Assembly (NCBI GenBank): GCA_027484105.1
Contig: JAIXUG010000028.1
Span: forward strand, 62,001-126,000
DNA: 64,000 nt
Direction: 5' to 3'
From: Comamonadaceae bacterium
GTDB lineage: Bacteria > Pseudomonadota > Gammaproteobacteria > Burkholderiales > Burkholderiaceae_C
Below are positions 16,132 to 24,349 of the stretch, one piece after another (position 1 is the stretch's first letter; each line of letters starts with the position of its first letter). The translations under genes were made by a program, and so were the position numbers. The notes under the pieces are model-generated. The model saw only the letters and a program-made list of their open reading frames with translations, was not told the origin of the DNA and did not search any database.

Positions 16132-17073
16132 ATGCTGAGCGGTGTGCTGTTCGCTTTGGCCGCAGGCCTGATGTGGGGCCTGGTGTTTGTGGGGCCGCTG
16201 CTCTTGCCCGACTACCCGGCCGCGCTGCACACCTTTGGCCGCTATCTGGCTTTTGGCCTGATCGCCCTGCCCTTGGCCTTTGTGGACCGCGCCGACATCC
16301 GGCGCCTGACCCGCGCCGACTGGCTGGCTGCGCTGAAACTCGCCGCCATTGGCAACGTGCTGTATTACCTGTTCCTGTCCAGCGCCATCCAGCGCGCAGG
16401 TGGTGCGCTGCCCACCATGATTATTGGCACCCTGCCGGTGGTGATTGCGGTCGCAGCGAATGTGCTGAACCACCAACGCGACGGGCGCTTTCCCTGGCGT
16501 CAACTGGCTCCGCCATTGGCGCTGATTTTGCTAGGCATCGCTTGCGTGAACCATGTGGAATGGACCACCTTGCTGCAAAACCCGCAAGCCGATACCGTCC
16601 GCTACATCACCGGAGCCCTGCTGGCCATTGGCGCAGTGGTCTGCTGGACCTGGTACCCCCTCAAGAACGCCGACTGGCTGCGCGGCCACCCCGAGCGCAA
16701 CCCGCGCGTGTGGGCCACGGCGCAAGGCCTGGCCACGCTGCCCCTGGCCTTGCTCGGCTATGCAGGCTTCTGGATCTGGGCCAGCGCCACACAGAACCCT
16801 CTGCCCATGCCCCTGGGGCCGCGTCCCCACGAATTCATCGGCCTCATGATGGCGATTGCACTGTTCGCTTCGTGGCTGGGCACCCTGTGCTGGAACGCTG
16901 CCAGTCAACGCCTGCCCACGGCCTTGGCTGGGCAGTTGATCGTTTTTGAAACCCTGGCTGCTTTGGGCTATGCCTTTTGGCTGCGGGGCCATTGGCCCGA
17001 GCCATTGACCATGGCCGGCATTGCGCTCTTGGTGCTGGGCGTCATTGGCGGGGTCAGGGTCAAAGCGGTCTAG
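16132..17073 (+). CDS. EamA/DMT-superfamily transporter
   Basis: 313 residues with about ten hydrophobic helices arranged as two EamA halves. The first contains ALAAGLMWGLVFVGPLLLPDY, and the second contains IGAVVCWTWYPL and ends MAGIALLVLGVIGGV. The family exports or imports metabolites, amino acids or nucleotides; the substrate cannot be read here. It follows the cry-DASH gene by 98 bases on the same strand and may be read through from it, but no coupling signal is visible. Confidence 0.88.
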   Translation: MLSGVLFALAAGLMWGLVFVGPLLLPDYPAALHTFGRYLAFGLIALPLAFVDRADIRRLTRADWLAALKLAAIGNVLYYLFLSSAIQRAGGALPTMIIGTLPVVIAVAANVLNHQRDGRFPWRQLAPPLALILLGIACVNHVEWTTLLQNPQADTVRYITGALLAIGAVVCWTWYPLKNADWLRGHPERNPRVWATAQGLATLPLALLGYAGFWIWASATQNPLPMPLGPRPHEFIGLMMAIALFASWLGTLCWNAASQRLPTALAGQLIVFETLAALGYAFWLRGHWPEPLTMAGIALLVLGVIGGVRVKAV

Positions 17074-17125
17074 GGCAAAGGTTTGAAACAGGCAGGGTTT
17101 CCACTGATCACGCAGACATTCAATG

Positions 17126-17133
17126 TGTATACA
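17126..17133. promoter_or_regulatory. TGTATACA palindrome upstream of ABC substrate-binding gene (candidate operator)
   Basis: Perfect 8-base palindrome TGTATACA about 190 bases before the start of the substrate-binding gene. The same octamer recurs at 18478-18485 before the ATPase gene. The core GTATAC is typical of GntR/FCD-family operators. No regulator gene is adjacent. Confidence 0.45.
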
Positions 17134-17233
17134 GTCAAGAACACAAAAAAATGAATTGACACCGGTGGAGAACCTTTTTGGTGCCACCCTTTCCCCTCGC
17201 TTGCACCAGGAATGGGAATTTTTAGGGGAACAA

Positions 17234-17252
17234 CCTGACACCGTCTGTCAGG
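17234..17252. promoter_or_regulatory. Inverted repeat CCTGACA-N5-TGTCAGG
   Basis: Perfect 7-base arms with a 5-base spacer, just upstream of a TGATAAT -10-like element and 68 bases before the substrate-binding gene start. It is not followed by a T-run, so it looks more like an operator than a terminator. Role unknown. Confidence 0.35.
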
Positions 17253-17319
17253 CAGGTGCTTGATAATGGCACCGATTTTGCTAGACATGAATCACCGTTT
17301 ATTTGAACCTGGAGCCCCC

Positions 17320-18354
17320 ATGAACAAGCGTTTCCTCATCAAGGCCACCGCCGCATTGGCTGCTGTCGCAGCATTTGGTTCTGCACATGCGCAAACCACC
17401 CCCATCAAGTTCCAACTGGACTGGCGTTTTGAAGGCCCATCGGCTTTCTTCTTGCTGCCTGCTGCCAAAGGCCATTTCAAAGATGCCAAATTGGACGTGA
17501 CGGTGGACTCCGGCAACGGCTCTGGCGGCGCGGTGACCCGTGTGGCCTCGGGCACTTATGACTTGGGCTTTGCCGACTTGGCCGCCTTGATGGAATTCCA
17601 CGCCAACAACCCCGACGCCCCCAACAAGCCTGTGGCCATCATGATGGTCTACAACAACACACCCGCTTCGGTGATGGCTTTGAAGAAATCCGGCATCAAA
17701 AACCCGGCTGATCTGGCAGGCAAGAAATTGGGCGCCCCCGTGTTTGACGCCGGTCGCCGCGCCTTCCCGATCTTCCAGAAAGCCAACAACATCGGCAACG
17801 TGACCTGGACCGCCATGGACCCACCTTTGCGCGAAACCATGCTGGTGCGCGGTGATGTGGACGCCATCACCGGCTTCACCTTCACCTCGCTGCTCAACAT
17901 CGAAGCGCGTGGCGTGAAAGTCGAAGATGTGGTGGTCATGCAGTACCCCGACTTTGGCGTGAAGCTCTACGGCAACGCCATCATCGCTTCGCCCAAGATC
18001 CTGAAAGAAAACCCAGCGGCCGTCAGAGCCTTCCTGAGCGCGTTTGCCAAAGGCGCCAAAGAAGTCATGGAGAACCCCGCAGCGGCCATTGAAACCGTCA
18101 AGGCCCGCGACGGCATCATCAACACCGCTTTGGAAACACGCCGCTTGCAACTGGCGATCGACACCGTGATCAACAGCCCCTCGGCCCGCGCCGAAGGCTT
18201 TGGCCAGGTGAGCGGTCCCCGTCTGTCGCTGATGGCATCTCAAGTGTCTGATGCCTTCAACACCAAGACCCGCGTGAAAGCCGAAGACATCTGGAACGGC
18301 TCTTTCCTGCCCACGGCCAAAGAACTGGACATCTTGCCCAAAGCCAAAAAATAG
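17320..18354 (+). CDS. NitT/TauT-type ABC transporter periplasmic substrate-binding protein
   Basis: 344 residues with a clear signal peptide (MNKRFLIKATAALAAVAAFGSAHA, cleavage after AHA). The mature start FQLDWRFEGPSAFFLLPAAKGHF and the segment GSGGAVTRVASGTYDLGFADL match the NMT1/THI5-like fold. Relatives bind taurine, aliphatic sulfonates, nitrate, pyrimidine precursors or aromatic acids, and the sequence does not decide which. The ATPase and permease follow on the same strand, but a terminator-like hairpin and a second TGTATACA site stand between. The chosen start removes a 20-residue non-conserved extension. Confidence 0.9.
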   Translation: MNKRFLIKATAALAAVAAFGSAHAQTTPIKFQLDWRFEGPSAFFLLPAAKGHFKDAKLDVTVDSGNGSGGAVTRVASGTYDLGFADLAALMEFHANNPDAPNKPVAIMMVYNNTPASVMALKKSGIKNPADLAGKKLGAPVFDAGRRAFPIFQKANNIGNVTWTAMDPPLRETMLVRGDVDAITGFTFTSLLNIEARGVKVEDVVVMQYPDFGVKLYGNAIIASPKILKENPAAVRAFLSAFAKGAKEVMENPAAAIETVKARDGIINTALETRRLQLAIDTVINSPSARAEGFGQVSGPRLSLMASQVSDAFNTKTRVKAEDIWNGSFLPTAKELDILPKAKK

Positions 18355-18429
18355 GCCCGCCAGCTTTGCCGACAGGTCATGCCTGAAGGCAAAGCGGGTC
18401 ATCTCCTGGTGCAGGTTCACCATGGCTTG

Positions 18430-18464
18430 AGCCCACTTCAACTCCCCGGAGTCAGTGGGCTTTT
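18430..18464 (+). terminator. Hairpin with T-run between substrate-binding and ATPase genes
   Basis: AGCCCACT (18430-18437) pairs with AGTGGGCT (18454-18461). An inner ACTCC/GGAGT stem extends it, and TTT follows. It probably attenuates read-through so that the binding protein is made in excess, as in many ABC operons. Confidence 0.6.
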
Positions 18465-18477
18465 CAAGGGGATGTTT

Positions 18478-18485
18478 TGTATACA
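18478..18485. promoter_or_regulatory. Second TGTATACA palindrome, upstream of ABC ATPase gene
   Basis: Same octamer as at 17126-17133, 30 bases before the ATPase ATG and directly after the hairpin. This suggests a second promoter under the same regulator. Confidence 0.45.
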
Positions 18486-18514
18486 CTTTCGAACACCATT
18501 TCAGAGCTCACACC

Positions 18515-19333
18515 ATGACCCAAGAATCATTCGTTGATTTCCAGAATGTCTGGCTGGCCTACAACGACGAGTTGCTGGCACAAAACCACTTCGCGGTGGA
18601 AGACATCAACCTGCAGGTCAAGCAAGGCGAGTTCATCGCCATCGTCGGCCCTTCGGGTTGCGGCAAATCAACCTTCATGAAGCTGACCACGGGCCTGAAA
18701 ATGCCCAGCAAAGGCCAAATCCTGGTCGACGGTCAACCGGTGACGGGGCCTTTGAAAATCAGCGGCATGGCCTTTCAGGCTTCGTCGCTTTTGCCCTGGC
18801 GCACCACGCTCGACAACGTGTTGTTGCCGCTCGAAATCGTGGAGCCCTACCGCTCCAATTTCAAGGAAAAAAAGGCCGAATACGTCGAGCGCGCCCGCAA
18901 GCTGCTCAACACCGTGGGCTTGGGGGGCTACGAAGACAAGTTTCCCTGGCAACTGTCGGGCGGCATGCAGCAGCGCGCCAGCATTTGCCGCGCCCTGATC
19001 CATGAGCCCAAGATGCTGCTGCTCGACGAGCCTTTTGGCGCGCTCGACGCCTTCACGCGTGAAGAACTCTGGTGCATCTTGCGCGACCTGTGGTCGGCGC
19101 AAAAGTTCAACGTGATTTTGGTCACGCACGACCTGCGCGAGTCGGTGTTTTTGGCCGACACGGTGTACGTCATGAGCAAGAGCCCCGGCCGCTTTGTGGT
19201 GAAAAAAGAAATCGATCTGCCGCGCCCGCGCGATCTCGAAATCACCTACACCCCTGAATTCACCAACATCGTGCACGAGTTGCGCGGCCACATCGGGGCC
19301 ATGCGCAAGACCGGTGCAGCCATCAACCAATAA
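18515..19333 (+). CDS. NitT/TauT-type ABC transporter ATP-binding protein
   Basis: 272 residues, cytoplasmic ATPase of the importer. Walker A is IVGPSGCGKST, the Q-loop lies in MAFQASSLLPWRTTLDNV, the signature is LSGGMQQRASICRAL, Walker B is MLLLDEPFGALD, and the switch His is in VTHDLRES. The sequence type (SsuB/TauB/NrtD branch) agrees with the neighbouring binding protein and permease. ATG 18515 is chosen because homologues begin near the NVWLAY segment; the frame also runs 20 codons upstream. Confidence 0.92.
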   Translation: MTQESFVDFQNVWLAYNDELLAQNHFAVEDINLQVKQGEFIAIVGPSGCGKSTFMKLTTGLKMPSKGQILVDGQPVTGPLKISGMAFQASSLLPWRTTLDNVLLPLEIVEPYRSNFKEKKAEYVERARKLLNTVGLGGYEDKFPWQLSGGMQQRASICRALIHEPKMLLLDEPFGALDAFTREELWCILRDLWSAQKFNVILVTHDLRESVFLADTVYVMSKSPGRFVVKKEIDLPRPRDLEITYTPEFTNIVHELRGHIGAMRKTGAAINQ

Positions 19334-19347
19334 GCGGGAGACCCCAC

Positions 19348-20115
19348 ATGCAAAAAAAATCTCTTGAAAGCTGGTCCCCCTGGATCTTGCTGGTCCTGAG
19401 CATCCTGCTTTGGGAAGGCCTGTGCCGCGCCTTCAACGTGTCGGAATTCGTCTTCCCCAGCCCCTCGCGCATTGCGCAGCAAACTGTGGAGTTCAGTGAT
19501 GTGATCGCTGGCCACGCCTGGCGCACCTTCTGGGTGACCATGGTGGGCTTTGGCATCGCCATCGTGGTGGGCGTGTTGCTGGGCTTCATCATCGGCAGCT
19601 CACGCCTGGCATATGCCGCCGTGTACCCGCTGATGACCGCCTTCAACGCTTTGCCCAAAGCGGCCTTCGTGCCGATTTTGGTGGTGTGGTTCGGCATCGG
19701 CATCGGCCCCGCCATCCTCACGGCCTTCCTGATCAGCTTCTTCCCCATCATGGTGAACATCGCCACCGGCCTGGCCACCTTGGAGCCAGAGCTCGAAGAC
19801 GTGCTGCGCGTGCTGGGTGCCAAGCGCTGGGACGTGCTGGTCAAAGTCGGCCTGCCCCGCTCCATGCCTTATTTTTACGGCTCGCTCAAAGTCGCCATCA
19901 CCTTGGCCTTTGTGGGCACCACCGTGTCCGAGATGACCGCCTCGAACGAAGGCATTGGCTACCTGCTGATCTCGGCCGGTTCTGCCATGCAAATGGGCCT
20001 GGCCTTCTCGGGTCTGGTGGTGGTGGGGGTCATGGCCATGGCGATGTACGAGTTGTTCAGCGCCATCGAAAAGCGCACCACGGGCTGGGCACACCGCGGC
20101 TCGCAGGGCGAATAA
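19348..20115 (+). CDS. NitT/TauT-type ABC transporter permease
   Basis: 255 residues, about six membrane helices. The BPD_transp_1 coupling (EAA) region reads EDVLRVLGAKRWDVLVKVGLPRSMPYFYGSLK around residues 150-185. GGGAG nine bases before the ATG supports the start, and only 14 bases separate it from the ATPase gene, so both are one transcript. It would form the transmembrane dimer of the importer; substrate unknown. Confidence 0.92.
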   Translation: MQKKSLESWSPWILLVLSILLWEGLCRAFNVSEFVFPSPSRIAQQTVEFSDVIAGHAWRTFWVTMVGFGIAIVVGVLLGFIIGSSRLAYAAVYPLMTAFNALPKAAFVPILVVWFGIGIGPAILTAFLISFFPIMVNIATGLATLEPELEDVLRVLGAKRWDVLVKVGLPRSMPYFYGSLKVAITLAFVGTTVSEMTASNEGIGYLLISAGSAMQMGLAFSGLVVVGVMAMAMYELFSAIEKRTTGWAHRGSQGE

Positions 20116-20370
20116 GGCCAAGGCAGCATGACCTGCCTCCTGGGGCTGGCTTAATGGTCAGCCCGCTCGGCCTTGCTGGCCAGCGCTGAATGGCCACGCT
20201 GTTGTTTGCGGCTGACACCGCCATGGCCGATGAGTTCATCGAACGAGCGTTGGCTTTTACCAGCGAACTGCTCGAAGTTTCTGGTTGATGAATTTCATGA
20301 GATGCATTTGGCGCGTCATTCGCTTGCACCGCCGAACTTGGGGGTTTAAATCGCTACAATCTCACCCCAA

Positions 20371-20458
20371 GGAAGCGTGGCAGAGTGGTCGATTGCACCG
20401 GTCTTGAAAACCGGCGACTCGAAAGGGTCCGTGAGTTCGAATCTCACCGCTTCCGCCA
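20371..20458 (+). tRNA. tRNA-Ser (anticodon UGA)
   Basis: 88 bases including encoded CCA. The acceptor GGAAGCG pairs with CGCTTCC, the anticodon stem CCGGT...ACCGG encloses CTTGAAA (TGA), the variable arm is long as in class II tRNAs, and the T-loop is TTCGAAT. A terminator follows at 20471. Confidence 0.97.
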
Positions 20459-20470
20459 TATCACTTTAAT

Positions 20471-20493
20471 AACGCTCCTGACGGGGCGTTTTT
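20471..20493 (+). terminator. Terminator after tRNA-Ser
   Basis: AACGCTCC-TGAC-GGGGCGTT stem (8 pairs, one G-U) followed directly by TTT, 12 bases after the tRNA end. Confidence 0.8.
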
Positions 20494-20625
20494 CATTTGC
20501 AGCCCAATTCACGCTTTGGTCTTCACGATGGCCAGATCGAACAATATCCTGCCGATCCGGATGCAAGGGTTTTCATGGTTGAAGGGGCTTTCCCCAAGCT
20601 GACCTCATTTGATTAAAATCTCAAA

Positions 20626-20997
20626 ATGATGGAAAAAACCAACAGTCCCTTTGCTTCCGCCTACTTGCGCTTTTTACAGCTGGCGCAGGTGGTACAGGCC
20701 TTACCCGATGGCTTGGAGATGGATGCCAATGAAAAAGCCTTGCTTCAAGCGGTGGTTTTGCGCTGGTACGAAGGCCAGCCCATGACCGTGCGAGAGGCCA
20801 TTGGTTTGACCGAACTTGGGTCGCCCGCCACACTGCACAAACGCATCACGCGTTTACGTGACAAGGACATGCTCAGCACCTTGAATCAGGATGGTGATCG
20901 ACGCGCCAAGTTCCTGAGCCCTACGCAGCGCACGCTGGACTACTTCAGTCACCTGGGGCAATCGATGCAACAAGCGCATCAAAACCAAAGCGCATGA
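20626..20997 (+). CDS. MarR-like winged-helix regulator
   Basis: 123 residues, shorter than a full MarR (about 140-150). The helix-turn-helix and wing are visible as PMTVREAIGLTELGSPATLHKRITRLRDKDMLSTLNQDGDRRAKFLSPTQRTLDYF (residues 50-105), with the typical D-x-R-R wing tip. The stop overlaps the next gene's ATG (ATGA), so it is coupled to the MASE1-like membrane protein. The sequence TTAAAAT at 20613-20619 lies where a -10 box would place transcription start at or next to the ATG, and no ribosome-binding site is visible, so the message may be leaderless. Confidence 0.8.
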   Translation: MMEKTNSPFASAYLRFLQLAQVVQALPDGLEMDANEKALLQAVVLRWYEGQPMTVREAIGLTELGSPATLHKRITRLRDKDMLSTLNQDGDRRAKFLSPTQRTLDYFSHLGQSMQQAHQNQSA

Positions 20998-21563
20998 AAG
21001 TTCTGCTTCAGCATGCTTTCGAAAAGACAGCGCTGGCTTTGCTCAGCGCTGTTTTGTTTGTGAGCTTCTTCAAGCTCAATGGCTGGATGTTCGGTTTTTT
21101 TGAATACAGCGAAGGCATCAGCTGGGTGTTTTTACCGGCGGGCTTCAGAATCATTTTGGTTTTGGTACTGGGTTTGCCGGGTGCGGTGGGTCTCGTGTTG
21201 GGCGGCTGGTTCATCGACAGCGCACTTTTCGAGACGGAGAACGCAACTTTGGCCCTCATGAATGGCCTTGTGAGTGGCTTCACACCTTGGTTGGTGATGA
21301 AATACCTGCAGCATCGGCAATGGCTCAACCCTCAACTGCACACCCTGACCACGTCCAAACTGCTCAACATCACGCTGATTTTTTCTGCAGCCAGTGCCCT
21401 CACCCACCAATTGATGTGGTGGATGCTCGATCGCCCTGAGTTGAACATCTGGGTCGACATCTGGCCCATGTTTTTCGGCAATGTGCTGGGCGCATTGTTG
21501 ATGCTCTACGGCTTCAAGTTTTTGCTGGATCGCACCCGAAAATTGAACCGAAAAATTTTTTGA
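20994..21563 (+). CDS. MASE1-like integral membrane protein without output domain
   Basis: 189 residues with about five or six hydrophobic helices. The segment SWVFLPAGFRIILVLVLGLPGAVGLVLGGWFID resembles the conserved first part of the MASE1 sensory module (W-x-PAG...). The protein ends in a short basic tail (RTRKLNRKIF) without histidine kinase, GGDEF or other output domain. Being coupled by a 4-base overlap to a MarR-like regulator, it may sense a signal at the membrane and pass it to that protein, but this is inference. It is convergent with hemW. Confidence 0.7.
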   Translation: MKVLLQHAFEKTALALLSAVLFVSFFKLNGWMFGFFEYSEGISWVFLPAGFRIILVLVLGLPGAVGLVLGGWFIDSALFETENATLALMNGLVSGFTPWLVMKYLQHRQWLNPQLHTLTTSKLLNITLIFSAASALTHQLMWWMLDRPELNIWVDIWPMFFGNVLGALLMLYGFKFLLDRTRKLNRKIF

Positions 21564-21586
21564 GTTGCAAACCTACAGGATGGCTT

Positions 21587-22798
21587 TTATGGGCTGTCAG
21601 CCAAAAACAGCGCTTGCAAATCACTCAAGAAATCAAAGCCTTTGTCAGTCGGCCAAACCCGGTGCAGGTCTCGGCCGATCCAGCCCATTTTTTCCGCCTC
21701 TTGCAAACCAGCCTGAATGCTGGTGAAGGACAAGCCGGTGCGGTCCAAGTAGTCGGCCAAAGCAAAACCATCGCGCAATCGCAAAGCGTTGAGCATGAAC
21801 TCAAACGGCAAGTCCTGGCGTGAGACCTCGGTACTTTGCGTCACGGGCTCACCCTTCATGGCCTGCTGCATGTACAGCGCGGGCTCGCGGTAGCGGACTT
21901 GCCGCAGCACACGGTGCGCAAAACTGAGCTTGCTGTGCGCGCCTGCACCAATGCCCAAATAGTCGCCAAACTGCCAATAGTTCAGGTTGTGGGCGCATTG
22001 GTGTCCGGGTTTGGCATAGGCCGAGACCTCGTAACGCTGCAGCCCGGCCGAGGCGGTCAACTCGGTGATGCGGTCCATCATCTCGTAGGCCAAATCGTCT
22101 TCGGGTAAGGCGGGCGGGAACTTGGCGAACACGGTGTTGGGCTCGATGGTCAGGTGGTAGATCGAGATGTGCGGTGGCGCAAAAGCCAAAGCGGTCTGGA
22201 TGTCTTGCGAGAGGCCTTCGAGCGTCTGGCCTGGCAAGGCGTACATCAGGTCCAGGTTGAAGGTGTCAAACACCTGCGCAGCCTCGGTCACGGCAGCCAG
22301 CGCTTGGTCACGGTCGTGCACCCGGCCCAAGGCTTTGAGGTGAGCGTTGTCAAAACTCTGTACGCCAATCGACAAGCGGGTGATGCCCGCTTGGTGAAAG
22401 GCCTTGAAACGGTCTTTTTCAAAGGTGCCGGGGTTGGCTTCCATGGTGATCTCGGCATCTGGCGCCAAACGCACACGGGCGCGGATGCCCGAAATCAAGC
22501 GGTCAATCGCCTCGGGCGAGAACAAGCTGGGCGTGCCGCCGCCCAAAAAGACAGTTTGAATGCTGCGGCCCCAAATCAAAGGCAAGCTCGCTTCCAAGTC
22601 AGCCAACAGCGCGTGGATGTAGGCGTCTTGTGTCGACACCGGGTCAGCACCCTCACGCAACTCGTGCGAGTTGAAGTCGCAATACGGGCACTTCTTGATG
22701 CACCAAGGCAGGTGCACATACAGCGACAGCGGCGGCAAGGCGTTCAGTTGCAGCACGCCTGGGCGCATGGCGTGCACCGGGTCCATCATGGGGTTCAT
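21587..22798 (-). CDS. hemW: HemW-like radical SAM protein (heme chaperone, formerly annotated HemN-like)
   Basis: 403 residues. The radical SAM motif WCIKKCPYCDFNSH (CxxxCxxC) is near residues 31-44. The segments FLGGGTPSLF and TMEANPGTFE and the C-terminal HemN-like domain match HemW, which binds heme and a [4Fe-4S] cluster and lacks the extra residues of true coproporphyrinogen oxidase HemN. The ATG overlaps the rdgB stop as ATGA. The order rph-rdgB-hemW is a conserved proteobacterial operon. Heme handling is relevant in a phototroph, but this gene is general. Confidence 0.93.
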   Translation of the reverse strand: MNPMMDPVHAMRPGVLQLNALPPLSLYVHLPWCIKKCPYCDFNSHELREGADPVSTQDAYIHALLADLEASLPLIWGRSIQTVFLGGGTPSLFSPEAIDRLISGIRARVRLAPDAEITMEANPGTFEKDRFKAFHQAGITRLSIGVQSFDNAHLKALGRVHDRDQALAAVTEAAQVFDTFNLDLMYALPGQTLEGLSQDIQTALAFAPPHISIYHLTIEPNTVFAKFPPALPEDDLAYEMMDRITELTASAGLQRYEVSAYAKPGHQCAHNLNYWQFGDYLGIGAGAHSKLSFAHRVLRQVRYREPALYMQQAMKGEPVTQSTEVSRQDLPFEFMLNALRLRDGFALADYLDRTGLSFTSIQAGLQEAEKMGWIGRDLHRVWPTDKGFDFLSDLQALFLADSP

Positions 22799-23409
22799 GG
22801 CACTGCGCTGCCCAGCCAGCGTTCACGCATCAGCGCCAGCATGGCTTGCGCAGCGCGGCCCCGGTGGCTGTGGGCGTTTTTCACCTCGGGGGGCAACTCG
22901 GCAAAAGTCTTGCCGAATTCAGGCAACAACATCACCGGGTCAAAACCAAAACCGTTCGTGCCCCGGCGCTCGGGCGTGATCTGCACCACCACCCGGCCCA
23001 CGGCAATCAGCGGCTCCGGATCGTCGGCACTGCGCACGGCCACCAGGGAGCTGGCCATGGCGGCTCGGCGGTTGGCAATGCCCTGCATTTGCGCCAGCAA
23101 AGCCGTGACGTTGGTGTCATCGCCCTTGGGGTAACCAAAGCGGGTGGCGTAAAACGCCGTGTCCACGCCAGGCTGGCCACCAAACGCATCCACACACAGG
23201 CCCGCGTCATCGGCCAGCGCGGGCATGCCGCTCAGCTGCGCCGCATGGCGCGCTTTGGCCAAGGCGTTTTCCACAAAGGTTTTGAACGGCTCGGCAGCTT
23301 CAGGGATGTTCAGCTCGGACTGGCGCACCAGCGTCATGCCCAGCGGCGCCAACAGGGTTTGCAGCTCGGCCAGTTTGCCCGCATTGTTGGAGGCGAGAAC
23401 GATTTTCAT
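22795..23409 (-). CDS. rdgB: XTP/dITP pyrophosphatase RdgB
   Basis: 204 residues. It hydrolyses non-canonical purine triphosphates (XTP, dITP) to monophosphates. The N-terminus MKIVLASNNAGKLAEL is the family hallmark. Substrate and metal residues appear in ALADDAGLCVDAFGGQPGVDTAFYATRF and in GTNGFGFDPVMLLPEFGKTFAEL, and the C-terminus has the usual HRGRA. Part of rph-rdgB-hemW, 12 bases after rph. Confidence 0.96.
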   Translation of the reverse strand: MKIVLASNNAGKLAELQTLLAPLGMTLVRQSELNIPEAAEPFKTFVENALAKARHAAQLSGMPALADDAGLCVDAFGGQPGVDTAFYATRFGYPKGDDTNVTALLAQMQGIANRRAAMASSLVAVRSADDPEPLIAVGRVVVQITPERRGTNGFGFDPVMLLPEFGKTFAELPPEVKNAHSHRGRAAQAMLALMRERWLGSAVP

Positions 23410-23421
23410 GAGCGGACAGGT

Positions 23422-24180
23422 TCAGGCGCTGAAGGTCAGGGTTTGGGGCTCGTCGTGCGCCTGCTTTTGCAACTGCACCAGTTGGGCTATGCCTTTTTCG
23501 GCCAGCGCCAGCATGCGGTCCATCTCGACACGGGTAAAGGCCACCCCCTCGGCGGTGCCCTGCACTTCCACAAAGTTGCCTGCGCCGGTCATGACCACGT
23601 TCATGTCGGTGTCGCAAGCCGAGTCTTCGGGGTAATCGAGGTCCAGCAAGGCGGTGCCGTTTTTCAAGCCCACCGAGATGGCGGCCACACGGTCAAGGAT
23701 GGGCGATTCGGTCAGTTTGCCGGTTTTCATCAACCAGTTCACCGCGTCTTGCGCCGCCACAAAAGCGCCGGTGATGCTGGCCGTACGGGTGCCGCCATCG
23801 GCTTGCAGCACATCGCAATCCAGGTGAATCGTGCGCTCGCCCAGCTTTTTCAGGTCAAACACCGCGCGCAGCGAGCGGCCAATCAGGCGCTGGATCTCTT
23901 GCGTGCGGCCGCTTTGCTTGCCGCGAGCGGCTTCACGGTCGCCCCGGGTGTGGGTGGCGCGCGGCAGCATGCCGTATTCGGCGGTGACCCAGCCTTCGCC
24001 GCTGCCTTTTTTGTGGCCTGGCACTTTTTCTTCGACCGAGGCGGTGCACAGCACGCGGGTCTGGCCAAACTCAATCAACACCGAGCCTTCGGCGTGCACG
24101 GTGTAAGCGCGGGTGATGCGCACCGCGCGCAGGGCGTCGGCGGCGCGACCGGTTCGGATGTAAGAGTTGGTGGTGTTCAT
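23422..24180 (-). CDS. rph: Ribonuclease PH
   Basis: 252 residues; phosphorolytic 3'-5' exonuclease trimming tRNA 3' ends. Family segments are [70 protein letters not shown] and [17 protein letters not shown]. The start at 24180 (MNTTNSYIR) is preferred over an upstream extension with no family similarity. It is divergent from yicC, with 169 bases between. Confidence 0.96.
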   Translation of the reverse strand: MNTTNSYIRTGRAADALRAVRITRAYTVHAEGSVLIEFGQTRVLCTASVEEKVPGHKKGSGEGWVTAEYGMLPRATHTRGDREAARGKQSGRTQEIQRLIGRSLRAVFDLKKLGERTIHLDCDVLQADGGTRTASITGAFVAAQDAVNWLMKTGKLTESPILDRVAAISVGLKNGTALLDLDYPEDSACDTDMNVVMTGAGNFVEVQGTAEGVAFTRVEMDRMLALAEKGIAQLVQLQKQAHDEPQTLTFSA

Positions 24181-24349
24181 GTTGGCGCTGAAGGGGTTGG
24201 CCCTTGGGTCCTGGCCGTGCGCCCGGCAGAGAACGGGCGGGGCGGACACAAGAGTTTGAGATAATGCCTCGTTTCATGCTCAGCCCAGCTGGGCATCAGC
24301 AGCGCGTCATGGTCCATGGGGCCAAGCGCTGTCACAAGGAACTTGATCG

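Noticed and set aside
20116-20370. Small genes between the ABC permease and tRNA-Ser
   Set aside because: A 32-codon plus frame and a minus frame to 20329 are open, but neither has a family resemblance or a clear ribosome-binding site.
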